A DNA stretch of 64,000 nucleotides from Saxidomus purpurata (lineage: Eukaryota; Mollusca; Bivalvia; Venerida; Veneridae): positions 58,333,740 to 58,397,739 of the forward strand of contig JAFMSR010000002.1 of NCBI GenBank assembly GCA_022818135.1, in the 5' to 3' direction. Below are positions 11,301-21,327 of the stretch, one piece after another (the first letter of the stretch is position 1; each line of letters begins with the position of its first letter). Both the position numbers and the translations under genes were made by a program. A model generated the notes under the pieces. That model had not been told where the DNA came from and made no database searches. It saw only the letters and a program-made list of their open reading frames with translations.

Positions 11301-14300
11301 AGTGGACTGGTACGAAAAACTTTACCAAGATTCTAAGTCGATAAAGGGGCTTAAGTTTTAAAACAAATCCATTACAGAGTTACCTTCTCTTGCCTACAGA
11401 TGGGGGTAATGATGTAAACAAGCATTAAAAGTTTCAAAGCAATATCTCAAAGGGTTAAGGCAATAAGTGGATTTTACCCATATTCAAAGTATTTTCTAAG
11501 TAAAAAAGGGGCATAATTCTGTCAAAAACCTTGACAGAGTTATGTACTCTTGTCTGTTGATGTAGGTCATGATGGTAAACAAGTATGGTTAGTTTCAAAG
11601 CAATACCTCCAATGGTTTTGAAATAAAGTGAGGTGGTACGAAAAACTTAACCAAGCTCAATACACTTTCTAAGTCAAACAAGAGCTGTCCCTCCCAAGTG
11701 ACGAATGCCCCCGAAAGAGGTGCCTCACAGTCTGTGTCCTCTCCATGTGCTCAATAAATGTGCTATGTAATTTTAAAATCCTTCCATGCATGACAGAGTA
11801 ATCATGCATACAGTATTCCATTACTTTAAACACTAAGTGTGACCTTGACCTTTGAGGTAGGGACTTGGGTCTTGAACGCGACACATCCGCTTGATGTGCT
11901 AGACATTTGTGCACAGTTATTTTAAAATCCTTCAAAGCATAATAAAGTTATAGTCCGGACACAAATGTATGCATATATACAGGATTCCATTACCTATAAA
12001 CTCTAAGTGTGACCTTGACCTTTGTGGTAGGGATGTGGGTCATGCACGCGACACGTCGTCTTGATGTGCTAGACATTTGTGCCAAATTATTTTAAAATCC
12101 TTCAAGGCATGACAAAGTTACAGTCCGGACACGAATGTGTGCATATATGCTTATATGGAGGAATCCATTACCTTCAAACTCTAAGTATGACCTTGACCTT
12201 TGAGCTAGGGACGTGGGTCTTGCACGCGACACGTCGTTTGATGTGCTAGACATGTGTACCTAGTTATTTTAAAATCCTTCAATGCATAACAAAGTAACAG
12301 TCCGGACACGAATGTGTGCATATATAGAGGATTCCATAACCTTCATACTCCAAGTGTGACCTTCACCTTTGAGGTAGGGATTAGGGTCTTGCACGCGACA
12401 CCGTCGTCTTGATGTGCTAGACATGTGTGCCAAGTTATTTTAAAATCCTTCAATGCATGACAAAGTTACAGTCCGGACACGAATTTGTAAGTGGGGGCGC
12501 TGGACGGACGGACAGGCGACGGACGGAACAGGGGAGACCGACAGCCCGTGCGATTTTAATATGCCACCCTTGGGGGCATAAAAGGGCCATAATTCTGCCA
12601 AAAACCTTGACAGAGTTATGTACTCTTGTCTGTAGATGGAGGTTATGATGGTAAACAATTATGGTAAGTTTCAAAGCCATACCTCCAATACTTTTGAAAT
12701 AAAGTGAGGTGGTACGAAACTTAACCAAGGTGTGACGCCAACGCCGACGCCGGGGCGAGTAGGATAGCTCCCCTTTTCATAGAAAAGTCGAGCTAAAAAT
12801 CCCTTAATCCATGGAAAAGTTACAGCCCGGACAAACTAAACTCTGACGGACGCACACACGGACACACATACACCGAACCGCCATTTGGACAAATATATTG
12901 AGCTTTCACAAAAGGCTCAACAAAAAACAGATGGAAACTGTCAACTTGTGTATTAATCCTTAACTAAGGTCTGACTGCTTGTAAATTATCAACTGATATT
13001 ATAAATTCATGTTGTAACTATGTGTACTCTTCCAATTTTTCCAATAATCTGTGTCAAATTTGTATCAAGTTTCTCTTGCGTGCATTGTCTGAACTTGTGT
13101 TTGTCCTAAATATACAATTATGCTCCACAGTATACAATTATATAATGTAAATTGTACTGTAAACAGTTTATTTCCTTTGCTTCATACAGTACTTACTTTC
13201 AGCTTAAAGGCTTCAATGACCTGTTTCTGTTTTGTTGGCTGGTCCTGGAACTCAGGTCTGTTTATTGCATTGGCCCATTCTTCACAGAATCTGTTACAAC
13301 CTGTAAATAATATACATGATGAAATCAAAGAAAATAGTCAAATAAACTGTTGTATTAATAAACTGCTCCTTCATAAAAACAAGAGCTGTGGAACCAATAT
13401 AACACTAGTCTATATGAAAGGGTTTGAGCACTAAGTGAGACCATGACCTCGAGAAAGGTAGCTGGGTGTTGTGCATGATACACCCTCATCACATGGGTAA
13501 CAATCCTGTGAAGTTATATTGAAATTGGTTTATGCACTAAAGGATACAGAATAGACAGGAAATATTGTAATACAACACTAACTTACAAATTGGAAATGAA
13601 ATTGCATGTAGTAGTGTTTTAGTCCTTTAGTATGACCTTGACCTTAGGTGTAGGTGGCTGGTTATTGCTCATGACACATCCTTGAGGTATGGGTAACCAT
13701 TAAGTTACATCAAAACCAGTCTATGCATGTGAAAGATTCAAAGTGGAAAGGAAATTGCGGACAGACGGAACAGCACAAACCTACAATCCTTAAACCGGTC
13801 ATGTGACCAGTAGGAGTCTAATATAAGATAAATTAGTATTTCGGCTGAACATGACGAGGAATCTGTAGAAAACTAATTAATCTTACCATTAGAGTCTAGT
13901 TTGACAGAGTCTTCTGATATACTAACAGTTAAGGTGTTCTGTGTGTCTGTCTGTTTACTATCAACATCTACCAGCATATCTACACTGCCAGATAAAGAGT
14001 CGGTCTCTCGTCTCATTCTAGTTTCTCGTAACTGATTAAGAATATCTGACAGACTGCATGCATTATAAAATCTGTAAATATACACCAAAACACACCTACA
14101 GAATGCATATTTCTCTTCATGGGAAAACCGACTATTAAAACATTTCCCGGACTTTACAAATCTTATCTTGAAAGAAAGTTGTACATGAAGCTTAAAAGTC
14201 TTATGGTGAAGATATATATAAAGTTGAAATTCATACATGTTAAAATAAATTTCATTTTTGTTCAGTGTAACGTTTTGAGTCTTTGAGTTTGACTCATTTG

Positions 14301-17300
14301 TCCATTTAGCAATGAAGGAAATAAGCCTTTGTAAATTCTACAGTAACAACAGTTCCGACTGGTGCAAGACCAATGTGAACTTAAATTGTGCCAAATTATC
14401 TGCATAAAAGATAACCAACTGCATTTCTTTCCAATAGTTATCTTTAAATAATACCCATTTACTATCTATAAGTTCAACACAAATCAAAAGACTACCTCTG
14501 TATATCTGCCTGCAGGTCGGCTGTCCCACCTGTAAGGACCAGTGTGTTGTCATGGAGTGCCTGAAACAGATAGTAATGAAAAACAAAGTTGATGTACCTT
14601 CTTAAGTATATAACACATCAACACACTCCCAATATCACAAAACAAGAGGGCCATGATGGCCCTTTATCGCTCACCCGAGTACAACTGCTTTTAACAAAGT
14701 TGCTAGAAATCATTGAAACAACCTTTCTGACAAATTTCCAGGATATTTGGGCTGAAAATTTTACCTCTAGTGTTAACAAGGTTTTTCCATATTTGGGCGC
14801 TGTGACCTAGTTTTTGACCCAAGATGACCCATATTCAAACCTGAGCTAGAAATCATAGAAACAACCTTTCTGACAAATTTCCGGGATATTTGGGCTGAAA
14901 ATGTTACCTCTAGAGTATTTACAAGGCTTTTCCATATTTGGGCTGTGTGACCTAGTTTTTGACCCCAGATGACCCATATTCCAACTTGAGCTAGAAATCA
15001 TCTTAACAACTTTTCTGACAAATTTCCAGGATATTTGGGCTGAAAATGTTACCTCTAGAGTGTTAACAAGGTTTTTCCATATTTGGGCTGTGTGACCTAG
15101 TTTTTGACCCCAGGTGACCCATATTAAAACTTGAGCTAGAAATCAACCAAACAACCTTTCTGACAAATTGCCAGGATATTTGGACTGAAACAGTAGCCTC
15201 TAGAGCCTTAACAAGATTTTTCTATTTTTGGGTCATGTGACCTAGTTTTTCATCCGAGATGACCCATATTCGAACTCGTCCGAGTAATTACTGGGACAAA
15301 CATCCTGACCAAGTTTCGTGACAATTGAGGCAAAAATGTGACCACTAGAGTGTTAACGAACTAAATGTGGACGGACGACGGACATTCATCGATCCTAATA
15401 GCTCACCCTGAGCCAGCTCAGGTGAGCTAAAAATTAACATGAACTGGTGTTAAGTTAGTTCTCTACAGTACAGTTTTATTTGATTTATCAAGTTTTTTTT
15501 ATCTCATGGTTTTTTATAATTTATTGTCCCACTATTTCTCTGACTTTGATATTACTTACAGAAAATATGAGGAACTTGAGACTATCTCTGAGAGCCTGTT
15601 TACACCGGATCAGATAGTCTATGGCTACTGTATACCAGTTCTCTAGAGACTCCACCAACGTAGATGGAAGCTCTCCTGACTTAGAGATATCCAAGGTCTT
15701 CAGTGGTTTAACAATATCTGAACAGTATCCATCTAAATCTGTTCTAAATCTAAACAATGTTAAGAATTTGAACAATTGTATCTTATAAAACAATTTCATA
15801 TACTGTAAATCACTTTGAGTTTGCAAGACAATAAGTTAGCGATTTCTGATCTCTGGGTAAATTCACCAGACCATGAATTTGAGAACAAGTGAAACCGTAT
15901 GTTTCCGGAATTTGTTCATTACTTGATATCGGACTTTAAAACGAGTGCTCTTACGGAAAAAACGCACAACTAAAGTTCTAATGCAAACATGCTCATTTTC
16001 ACTAATTCAAGCGCCAAAACTCTGCCTTTACTGGGTGCAGTCACAAACAAAACCCCAGGTGCACAACTCTACATCTTGAAATAATATCACTGTAAGGTTT
16101 CTTCACTCTTCATATCATTAACTTTTGGAGTTACATGCCAAGTACGCTCAAAAATGCCAATTTTCACTTATTCAAGGCCCATAACTTTTCTGGGTGAAGC
16201 CCCAAACAAAATACTTGGAGCCATTTCATGAAATATTTTACTTAAATTTTTAACAGGGAAATTTTTGTCACTTACATAAAAAACTTTTGAGTAATTCTTT
16301 TAAAATAAATCTTAGGCATTTCTTGAATGCAAATTATAAGAAAATTGAAAGTCATAATAGCAACAACCATTGATCACTATGTACAGTGAAAAGAAAGCAA
16401 ATAAATGACAATTTCAAAAGAATTTACCTAAGAAATATTTTTTGCAATATAGCCCCAGGTGCAGACTGTACATCCTGAATAACATAACTTTAGGTTTCAT
16501 GACTCTAAGTCATCCACTTTTGGAGTTCTATGCGTCATAAACTCAAGAAAGTTGTGACTCACTAATTCAAGAGCCATAACTCTGTCTCCAATAGGCGCAG
16601 TCACAACCAAAACCCCAAGTGTACCACCAAAAGTGGGGGCATAAAAAAATCAAAGATTTTCCGTGAAGATTATTAACCATGTTAACCTTCTAATAAAGTA
16701 TGTAAAAGGAATGCAACAAAAGGATACAAGTCTAGGGTTAGTTCCTGGTCTAACAGGAAACAAATGAGGTATTTGGTTGCTTTGTTATCTTCCTTTTCAA
16801 TCTGCTCCACATCTAAACTGTAGTAGTAGCAGCCATATTTCTCTTCACTCCCTTCAGCACCTGAGCTGAAACAAGAAAAAGTTTCTGATTCAGATGCACT
16901 TCCTGTGTTACGAAGAATTATTCCAATAAATTTCTGATTATTTGTATATTTCATTGATTTCTGTGTGTTTCATAAACACTGAACTCCCCTGGTTACACTT
17001 AACAACTTTGCTTATAAGGGTTACAAAAGAGTTATCAGAATCAGACCTGATAATGGGCGTCTGCTGCTGAATTCCTAAACTGGAATGTGTTGATCTCCAT
17101 TAGTATGTTGGGATAAAACTGTATTTATTGCCATCAACCCAAGAGAAAGGGACACCAAGAATGTACATGTTTCTTCTTCATCTTTACCCGAGTTTTACCA
17201 ATAAACAACTCCCTATCTGAGATGTTTACATTAACAAGTACCTTACAATCTTGATGGAAAAGAATTTTGACTATTTTGCATTCTTCAGCGTCCTCCATTT

Positions 17301-19174
17301 TAGATTTGAAATGTCCTAGTCTGCAAGTCATCCTTACCTAATATTGTGGGAAGTATGATAACATGAGCCTGACGGTATGATTCTGGACCATGTCTAGTTC
17401 TCTAAGATATTAAGGTTGAAGACACTGCCTACATTGGACAAGACCTACCTGTATGTATGCTATTTTTTGACATTTTGTGGACAGTGTCTCCCTTTTAGAG
17501 TTCCTAGTCTATGATGACCTTATTGCAGGCATTGCTTATATTTGCGTTGTACTAAAGTATATCTTACATTTGTTACAATTCAAAGATGCCATTATTTCCT
17601 GCAACAGATCCTGGTATGTTTTAAATACAGTCTTTATTTACACTTGTATTGCCAGTGTAATTGTATGACTTAAAGATGCTGTAGAGTTTCTAATAACAAT
17701 CATTTCTTCAATCATTCTGCCCAGCTTTTACAACAAAAACATGTAAAACCTACATAATCATATGGTAGCTTCAGCTAAACCGGACAGCCTGTTTCATGAG
17801 AAAATCTAACTGATTTTCAATTTTCACCAATTCATTCAGGTTTCTTGTAATAATACAATACTGAATAACAACATAATCATCAGATAGTCCAATGGTAGTT
17901 TCACATAAATTTTGCACCATATAGCCTGAGCGCTCAAATAAGCTTTAAAATTAATATTTATTAACTAGGTAGGTACACACAGTATTAAAATTAAAGCTGT
18001 ATTATAAAGTAAACATTTCAGAAAACATTGTACCTCAAATCAACTGTTACTACCGTTCCAACTTCTGGATACATTATGCCCTTTTCGAGTCGTTGAGAAA
18101 ACACATTTTGGAGTTCTACAGCTTGCTCTGCTGAGCAGTTTGTCTTCAATACAGTCAACTCCCTGAAATTATGGAAAAGAATTTAGAGATACAAGTTGTT
18201 GAAACTTTACAGTCTGAATTTACTGTCTTTTCATTTATCCAGTATACATTGTACAAAATGTTATATCTTATATATGTTAAACTTGGACTAGACATTATGC
18301 CCGCAAATATTTTCACAAAGTATGGTGAAGATTGGATGAAAACTGCTTGACTTAAAGAGCGGATAAGGCTAACTTTGCCATATTTGCATAATTTAAGGGC
18401 CATAATCCGTAAGTACCTGGGGCAATGAATTTGGTTGGTTATGGAACTTGGACTAAATATTATTCCCACAAATATTTTCACCAAGATTGAAAGGAAAGTG
18501 TTAGACTTAGAGAGCGGACAAGGCTAATTTTGCATAATTCAAGGGCCATAATCCAAAAGTACCTGAATCGATTTGGTTGGTTATTTAACTTTGCCAAGAC
18601 ATTATGCCCACAAACATGTTCAGCAAGTTTGGCGATGATTGGATGAAAACTGTTCCGACTTAAGAGTGGACAAACTGGCATGGGCACCGCCCACCACAGG
18701 TGTTCCCATAAAACGTCACTTTGGGCTGAAGTTCCTTTGAATATGAAGCTCATCAAAACACAGTCCGTAACAGAGACATACATGTATAGTATGATAGACG
18801 TAGTTTACAGACAGACCGACGTGTAAACACCTAATTCTTATATAAATGTTATATTTTTCACTGTATAATACGTAGAGAGATGACGTTTTGAAAGATAAAA
18901 TACAGATATATCCCGGCTAACAGTTGAAACAACATGATCTAGTTTAATATTTAACCTGAACAATTTCAGTACGAGAAAACTATGGTCCGAATCGATTGAA
19001 TTTCGTTATGATATAGTATCACCTCTGGAAACGTCGCCCCTTACAATTTACAGATACGTACAGTCGTCATTAATATTTGGGGAAAAAAACTGTGTCATAT
19101 GCCTACCCTTTTTGCTTAAATAGCGCAAAATATCGCTTCTGTACTTTAACACTGCCTGATTCCGTACTTTCCAT
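8242..19174 (-). CDS. C17orf75: C17orf75/Njmu-R1 homologue, nine-exon gene (WDR11-FAM91A1 complex partner)
   Basis: Nine minus-strand exons (19174-19107, 18162-18034, 16865-16728, 15749-15560, 14560-14496, 14071-13887, 13300-13197, 8872-8802, 8383-8242) join in phase into 363 codons plus stop; the human protein has about 396 residues. Recalled human C17orf75 aligns along the whole length: GCYYYSLD with GCYYCLFQ, LFRTDLDGY with LFRLELDKY, NRFCEEW with NRFCEDW, and IEAFKLKFIQTMNTLKR with LENFKLKAIQDTNNLKR. No signal peptide or membrane segment is seen. In vertebrates the protein binds FAM91A1 and WDR11, a complex that helps tether AP-1 vesicles at the trans-Golgi. The N-terminus is shorter than in human. 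Introns 3, 4, 6 and 7 carry repeat blocks. Confidence 0.9.
8802..8872 (-). CDS. C17orf75: C17orf75 homologue, exon 8
   Basis: TTTGCAG acceptor; CAG/GTACCT donor. It encodes FIQTMNTLKRLLREAENDYY, then ALYR, matching human AIQDTNNLKRFIRQAEMNHY, then ALFK. Intron 7 before it is over 4.3 kb and holds the nested repeat block at 10380-12925. Confidence 0.92.
8873..10379. other. Intron 7 sequence with no repeat or gene recognised
   Basis: AT-rich intronic sequence. The short ORFs (for example 9429-9629 and 9985-10170) show no family resemblance. No terminal inverted repeats or tandem structure were seen. Confidence 0.5.
10908..12797. mobile_element. Second-level HINE-like element
   Basis: It starts at 'aacaagagctgtcagtaggacag' (first 20 bases diagnostic) and ends with 'gagtaggatagctcc' and 'gtcgagctaaaa'. 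The two ends are partly complementary: cgcgctcgac near the left, gtcgagct at the right. The core holds monomers of about 150 bp with 'ccttgacagagtta' and 'gatggtaaacaagtat'. Its array is interrupted between 'ctaagtcaaa' (11677) and 'agggccataattctgcc' (12582) by a third element. Confidence 0.65.
11677..12581 (-). mobile_element. Innermost HINE-like element with ~170-180 bp monomers
   Basis: It starts 'caagagctgtccctccc' and ends at a hairpin 'atgccacccttgggggcat'. Inside are about five monomers, each with 'tgtgaccttgacctttgagg', 'cacgcgacacgtcgt', 'gatgtgctagacat' and 'cagtccggacacgaatgtg'. A GACGG-type run (12502-12530) precedes the hairpin. A second copy lies in reverse orientation at 24824-25881, and a decayed one at 37560-38106. 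Confidence 0.75.
13197..13300 (-). CDS. C17orf75: C17orf75 homologue, exon 7
   Basis: TTTACAG acceptor; AAA/GTAAGT donor. It encodes GCNRFCEEWANAINRPEF and KQKQVIEAFKLK. NRFC-E-W is the best conserved motif of the family. Ends on a codon boundary. Confidence 0.92.
13377..13817. repeat. HINE-like element in intron 6
   Basis: It begins 'aacaagagctgtggaacc' and carries two monomers of about 190 bp ('gaccatgacctcgag' and 'tatgaccttgaccttagg', each followed by 'catgatacaccct' or a variant). It ends at 'cagacggaacagcac' and 'ccggtcatgtgaccag'. The left end matches the starts of the elements at 10908 and 11677. Confidence 0.6.
13887..14071 (-). CDS. C17orf75: C17orf75 homologue, exon 6
   Basis: TATTTACAG acceptor; ATG/GTAAGA donor. 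It encodes RFYNACSLSDILNQLRETRM (human RFLSVASLQGLI), then a polar, Ser/Thr/Asp-rich stretch of about 40 residues that is longer than in human and probably a disordered linker. Leaves one base. Confidence 0.87.
14496..14560 (-). CDS. C17orf75: C17orf75 homologue, exon 5
   Basis: A 65-base exon between TTTCAG and AG/GTAGTC. It encodes ALHDNTLVLTGGTADLQADI, matching the human ALSYTPVEVKESDEKTKRDI in length and spacing. The donor GTAGTC is slightly weak, but the phase (two bases left) fits exon 6 exactly. Confidence 0.85.
14640..15430 (+). mobile_element. Complete HINE-like element in intron 4
   Basis: Left end 'aacaagagggccatgatggc' contains a GGGCCATGATGGCCC near-palindrome. Four monomers of about 150-155 bp follow, each with 'acaacctttctgacaaattt' or a close variant and 'gtgacctagtttttgac'. 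A short 'ggacggacgacggac' run comes next. The right end (15401-15428) is a hairpin in which agctcacc pairs with ggtgagct. All parts of a helentron-associated element are present and no coding sequence is. Confidence 0.75.
15560..15749 (-). CDS. C17orf75: C17orf75 homologue, exon 4
   Basis: TTGTTTAG acceptor and TCT/GTAAGT donor. It encodes FRTDLDGYCSDIVKPL and LVESLENWYTVAIDYLIRC followed by KQALRDSLKFLIFS. The tryptophan-containing helix lines up with the human segment around YLSSWFEDVV. Ends on a codon boundary. Confidence 0.88.
15950..16650. repeat. Tandem-monomer repeat in intron 3
   Basis: About three monomers share 'ttttcactaattcaag', 'aaaaccccaggtgcac' and 'acttttggagttacatgcc' with substitutions. 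The right part ends 'accaccaaaagtgggggcat', resembling the hairpin end of the element ending at 12581. The left end is unclear. Confidence 0.5.
16728..16865 (-). CDS. C17orf75: C17orf75 homologue, exon 3
   Basis: TTTCAG acceptor; GACTT/GTATCC donor. It encodes YGCYYYSLD and KYLICFLLDQELTLDL, matching human GCYYCLFQ and EYVVCFLGGSEKGLEL. The frame stays open past this donor to a second GTTAAC, but only the GTATCC donor gives the LFRTDLDGY join with exon 4. Confidence 0.85.
18034..18162 (-). CDS. C17orf75: C17orf75 homologue, exon 2
   Basis: Bounded by TTTCAG acceptor and GAG/GTACAA donor. It encodes ELTVLKTNCSAEQAVELQNV, then FSQRLEKGIMYPEVGTVVTV, matching the human stretch with LRSFIAKRLSRGAVFEGLGN. 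It starts one base, and ends two bases, into a codon. Confidence 0.85.
18250..18790. repeat. Tandem-monomer repeat in intron 1
   Basis: Three monomers of about 160 bp each contain 'attatgcccgcaaatatttt' or a variant, 'attggatgaaaactg' and 'aagggccataatcc'. Neither terminal hairpin nor ACGG run is clear, so this is a decayed element. Two minus-strand ORFs of about 100 codons over it are read through the monomers and are not genes. Confidence 0.5.
19107..19174 (-). CDS. C17orf75: C17orf75 homologue, coding exon 1
   Basis: The exon opens with ATG at 19174 and encodes MESTESGSVKVQKRYFALFK plus three residues, ending GG before a GTAGGC donor. KRYFALFKQKG corresponds in position to human HYCLYSYRG. 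It leaves two bases, which exon 2 completes. A further in-frame stretch upstream (VEVYK) follows a CAG, so a slightly longer N-terminus cannot be excluded. Confidence 0.7.
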
Positions 19175-19340
19175 TTTGTACACCTCTACACCTGCGGACA
19201 GTCATTCCAATATGCGGTACTATATCGTACATCATAATATCGTGGTGGACACTCGCTCATTGCGTTGTGTTCGATGAAAAGACTGTTGCAAGATATATAC
19301 GGTGTTAAAGGATATGATTTTTCACAGAATATGATATTAA

Positions 19341-19913
19341 AGGTGGATAATCAGATTTTGGCCATGTAACAGATTTGTTTGAAACGTTAACATTAATTAA
19401 CACTCATTTATGTTCACTTTGTGCTTATTTAAGTAAGATTTTCACTGGAGGTATTTTTAAAATTTTATTTCCTATCATGGTTGCCCAACCAAGATAGAGT
19501 TATTTTATCATAAGTAAAAATTTGATACATATATGGAATTCATTAGAAATGCAAGTTTGAAAAAATATTATTACCTCCCTTTACCTATCTTGGGTGCGCA
19601 CCCAAGATAGCTTGGAAATAAATGAATTCAGAAGCTACACGTAGTTTTAAAACTTGCATTTTGGTTCAGAATGTTAAAATATTTGTATATCTATCCAATT
19701 CAAATGTAAAAGTAGAAATTATATTGAAATAAAAAAGAAATACTCAACGTTTTAAATACTTAACAAAATTTCATAAAAGTTAATAAAATGCAAATTTCTG
19801 ATAGGGATCTAACTCTATGTAATGGGTATTTTTGTTCATTAAATCAATCTCTAACAGAATATACAAAAAGTAAAAATTGTCATAAAATGTTGCTTAAAAG
19901 TGATTGACCACCT
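19341..19913. mobile_element. piggyBac-like MITE with TTAA target duplication
   Basis: The element is flanked by TTAA at 19337-19340 and 19914-19917. Its ends are AGGTGGATAATCA on the left and, reversed, AGGTGGTCAATCA on the right. At 573 bp with no coding potential it fits a non-autonomous piggyBac-type MITE. The interior holds a perfect 26-bp palindrome. A related copy starts at 52210. It lies about 170 bp upstream of the C17orf75 ATG, so it may sit within or near that promoter. Confidence 0.7.
19585..19610. repeat. Perfect 26-bp palindrome
   Basis: Each half reads CTATCTTGGGTGC toward the centre, giving a self-complementary sequence with no loop. It lies inside the TTAA-flanked MITE. A partial extra copy of the half site ('ccaaccaagatagag') lies at about 19487-19501, so it could be a binding site multiplied within the element. 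Confidence 0.9.
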
Positions 19914-20255
19914 TTAAGAACGTGATGTAGGGACAGAGCGTCAGCCTCCTGATCGAATCCCGGAAACGGCGTCTACAATCCATTTTCTTTCGGCGCAAGT
20001 GCCTCTCTAGGAAGCAGTCAATGGTGGAAGTTAATCATAATTGCGAGAACTTGTTCTACAATCGATGTAAAACATACGGGTTAAAACTAGATATTATAAA
20101 AAATCATTATTTGGCCTTTAATTGTAAAACTTCTGGAATTTGGTGTCATAATAACTCGGACAGCGTCTCCCAAGGACTGGGTGCGAGCTTCCAAAAAAAA
20201 GTCGAAAGGATATTTCATCTCATATAGTATAGACGCCATATTACGCCATATTTGC

Positions 20256-20288
20256 CCTGATGAGCAGGAAAAGCGAAACCGGTTTGCT
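20256..20288 (+). ncRNA. Hammerhead-ribozyme-like core, weak
   Basis: The conserved hammerhead boxes CTGATGA and GAAAC are separated by GCAGGAAAAGC, which can form a two-pair stem II. They are followed by CCGGTTT, which can make a tiny stem III. Flanking bases that should form stem I do not pair well, so cleavage is doubtful. Minimal hammerheads of this sort are known at the ends of Penelope-like retroelements. This may be such an end, or coincidence. Confidence 0.3.
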
Positions 20289-20920
20289 AATAAAAATTTT
20301 ATCAATTCACGGACTGTGTTGTTTTTCTTTAACTATAATTAACTTTTTACTTCGCTAATTTTGTGCAAAATCCATGCATTTTGGTCTGTTTTCGCACTGT
20401 TTGCCGTTGAATCCTCGGCATTCAACTTGCATTACTTTCACACGCACGGATGTCTGAAAAAGCCGACAAGCTACGGTCATGCAGGACAGGTGTGGGCATT
20501 CCGTAAGAGTATTCATTTCATCAGAATTTGCGAATAACTATAAAAAATACACGAATCTGTTATACTCACGTGCGTTTTGTTTATGAAATCGGCCATGTTT
20601 AGTTGGAGCCTTGTCGTTACGTTAATCGGAGCAGCATCGTTAAATTGGAGCCGTTGCGTTTTGCCGATACAGTGTGATTAAGTAATACGCAACATATGTC
20701 CATCATTGTTTTACAATTTTTATCAAGTGCCACAGAGCTGAACGTTTTCTTAATTATTATTAAAACGAAGATAAAAAAAACGACGTTCTAAATCCTTTAA
20801 ATTTTGTTTTAGTTACGATCTAAGAAACTTTAGTTAACCAGTTGACGTTTACTTTCTTGTTTTTATCAAATGAATTAATTGACTTTATTTAATGTTTTCG
20901 AGTGAATTATAGAGTTTTCT

Positions 20921-20984
20921 CAGTGAAATAAAAGTGATAATCCACAGTTTTGAAACAGTGGATTACCATTTTTATTTTTCACTG
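20921..20984. repeat. Imperfect hairpin, ~25-bp arms
   Basis: The left arm cagtgaaataaaagtgataa plus tccac is nearly complementary to the right arm gtggattacc plus atttttatttttcactg, around a 12-base loop. It lies 200 bp left of a larger foldback and probably belongs to the same class of palindromic MITE. Confidence 0.65.
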
Positions 20985-21180
20985 TTTTTGCAATCTTCTA
21001 CCCGGATTTACGTCAAAAAGTATACCGAGCGTAATTAATGCTGGAAACCATGCGACGATGACGTCGTTGAAATGACGTCATTTGCGCTATGTTTTTTGAT
21101 GACGTTTCCCGCGATTTTCGTTATTTTATAGAAACAAACTCAATAAAAGTAGAGTTTTAACCATAAAATAAACAGAAAAA

Positions 21181-21327
21181 TTGTTGGTATCGGTGTAATA
21201 TCACGTTAATTTCACTCGTGAACACCAAAAGTTGTCATTTTCACTCGTGGCTGCGCCACTCGTGAAAATATCACTTTTGGTGCCCACTCGGTGAAATTAT
21301 AACGTGATCTTACACCGAAACCAACAA
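21181..21327. repeat. Foldback element with ~70-bp arms
   Basis: The region reads ttgttggtatcggtgtaata on the left and ends in ttacaccgaaaccaacaa on the right. Pairing continues inward through cacgtt/aacgtg, acaccaaaag/cttttggtgc and ttttcactcgtggc/gccactcgtgaaaa, leaving a loop of only a few bases. No ORF is present. It would form a very stable hairpin if transcribed. Confidence 0.8.

Larger units (their letters stand above)
10380..12925. repeat. Outermost HINE-like element of a three-level nest
   Basis: The left part (10380-10908) has four monomers of roughly 165-180 bp, each with 'ggtgaacatttgtgccaag' or a variant, 'tgcatgaagaagaaatgctc' and, in most copies, 'tgtgaccttgacctt'. The array breaks at 10908 after 'ccaagttattt' and resumes at 12798 with 'atcccttaatccatgg' and 'ttacagcccggacaaac', then a degenerate ACGG-type run (12845-12865) and the tail near 12925. 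The intervening sequence is therefore an insertion. The layout of monomers, ACGG-like run and right end is that of pearl/HINE elements. Confidence 0.65.

Noticed and set aside
18155..18783. Two minus-strand ORFs of about 100 codons near exon 2 of C17orf75
   Set aside because: They run through a three-copy tandem monomer; the first also overlaps only the last bases of the true exon, in the intron.
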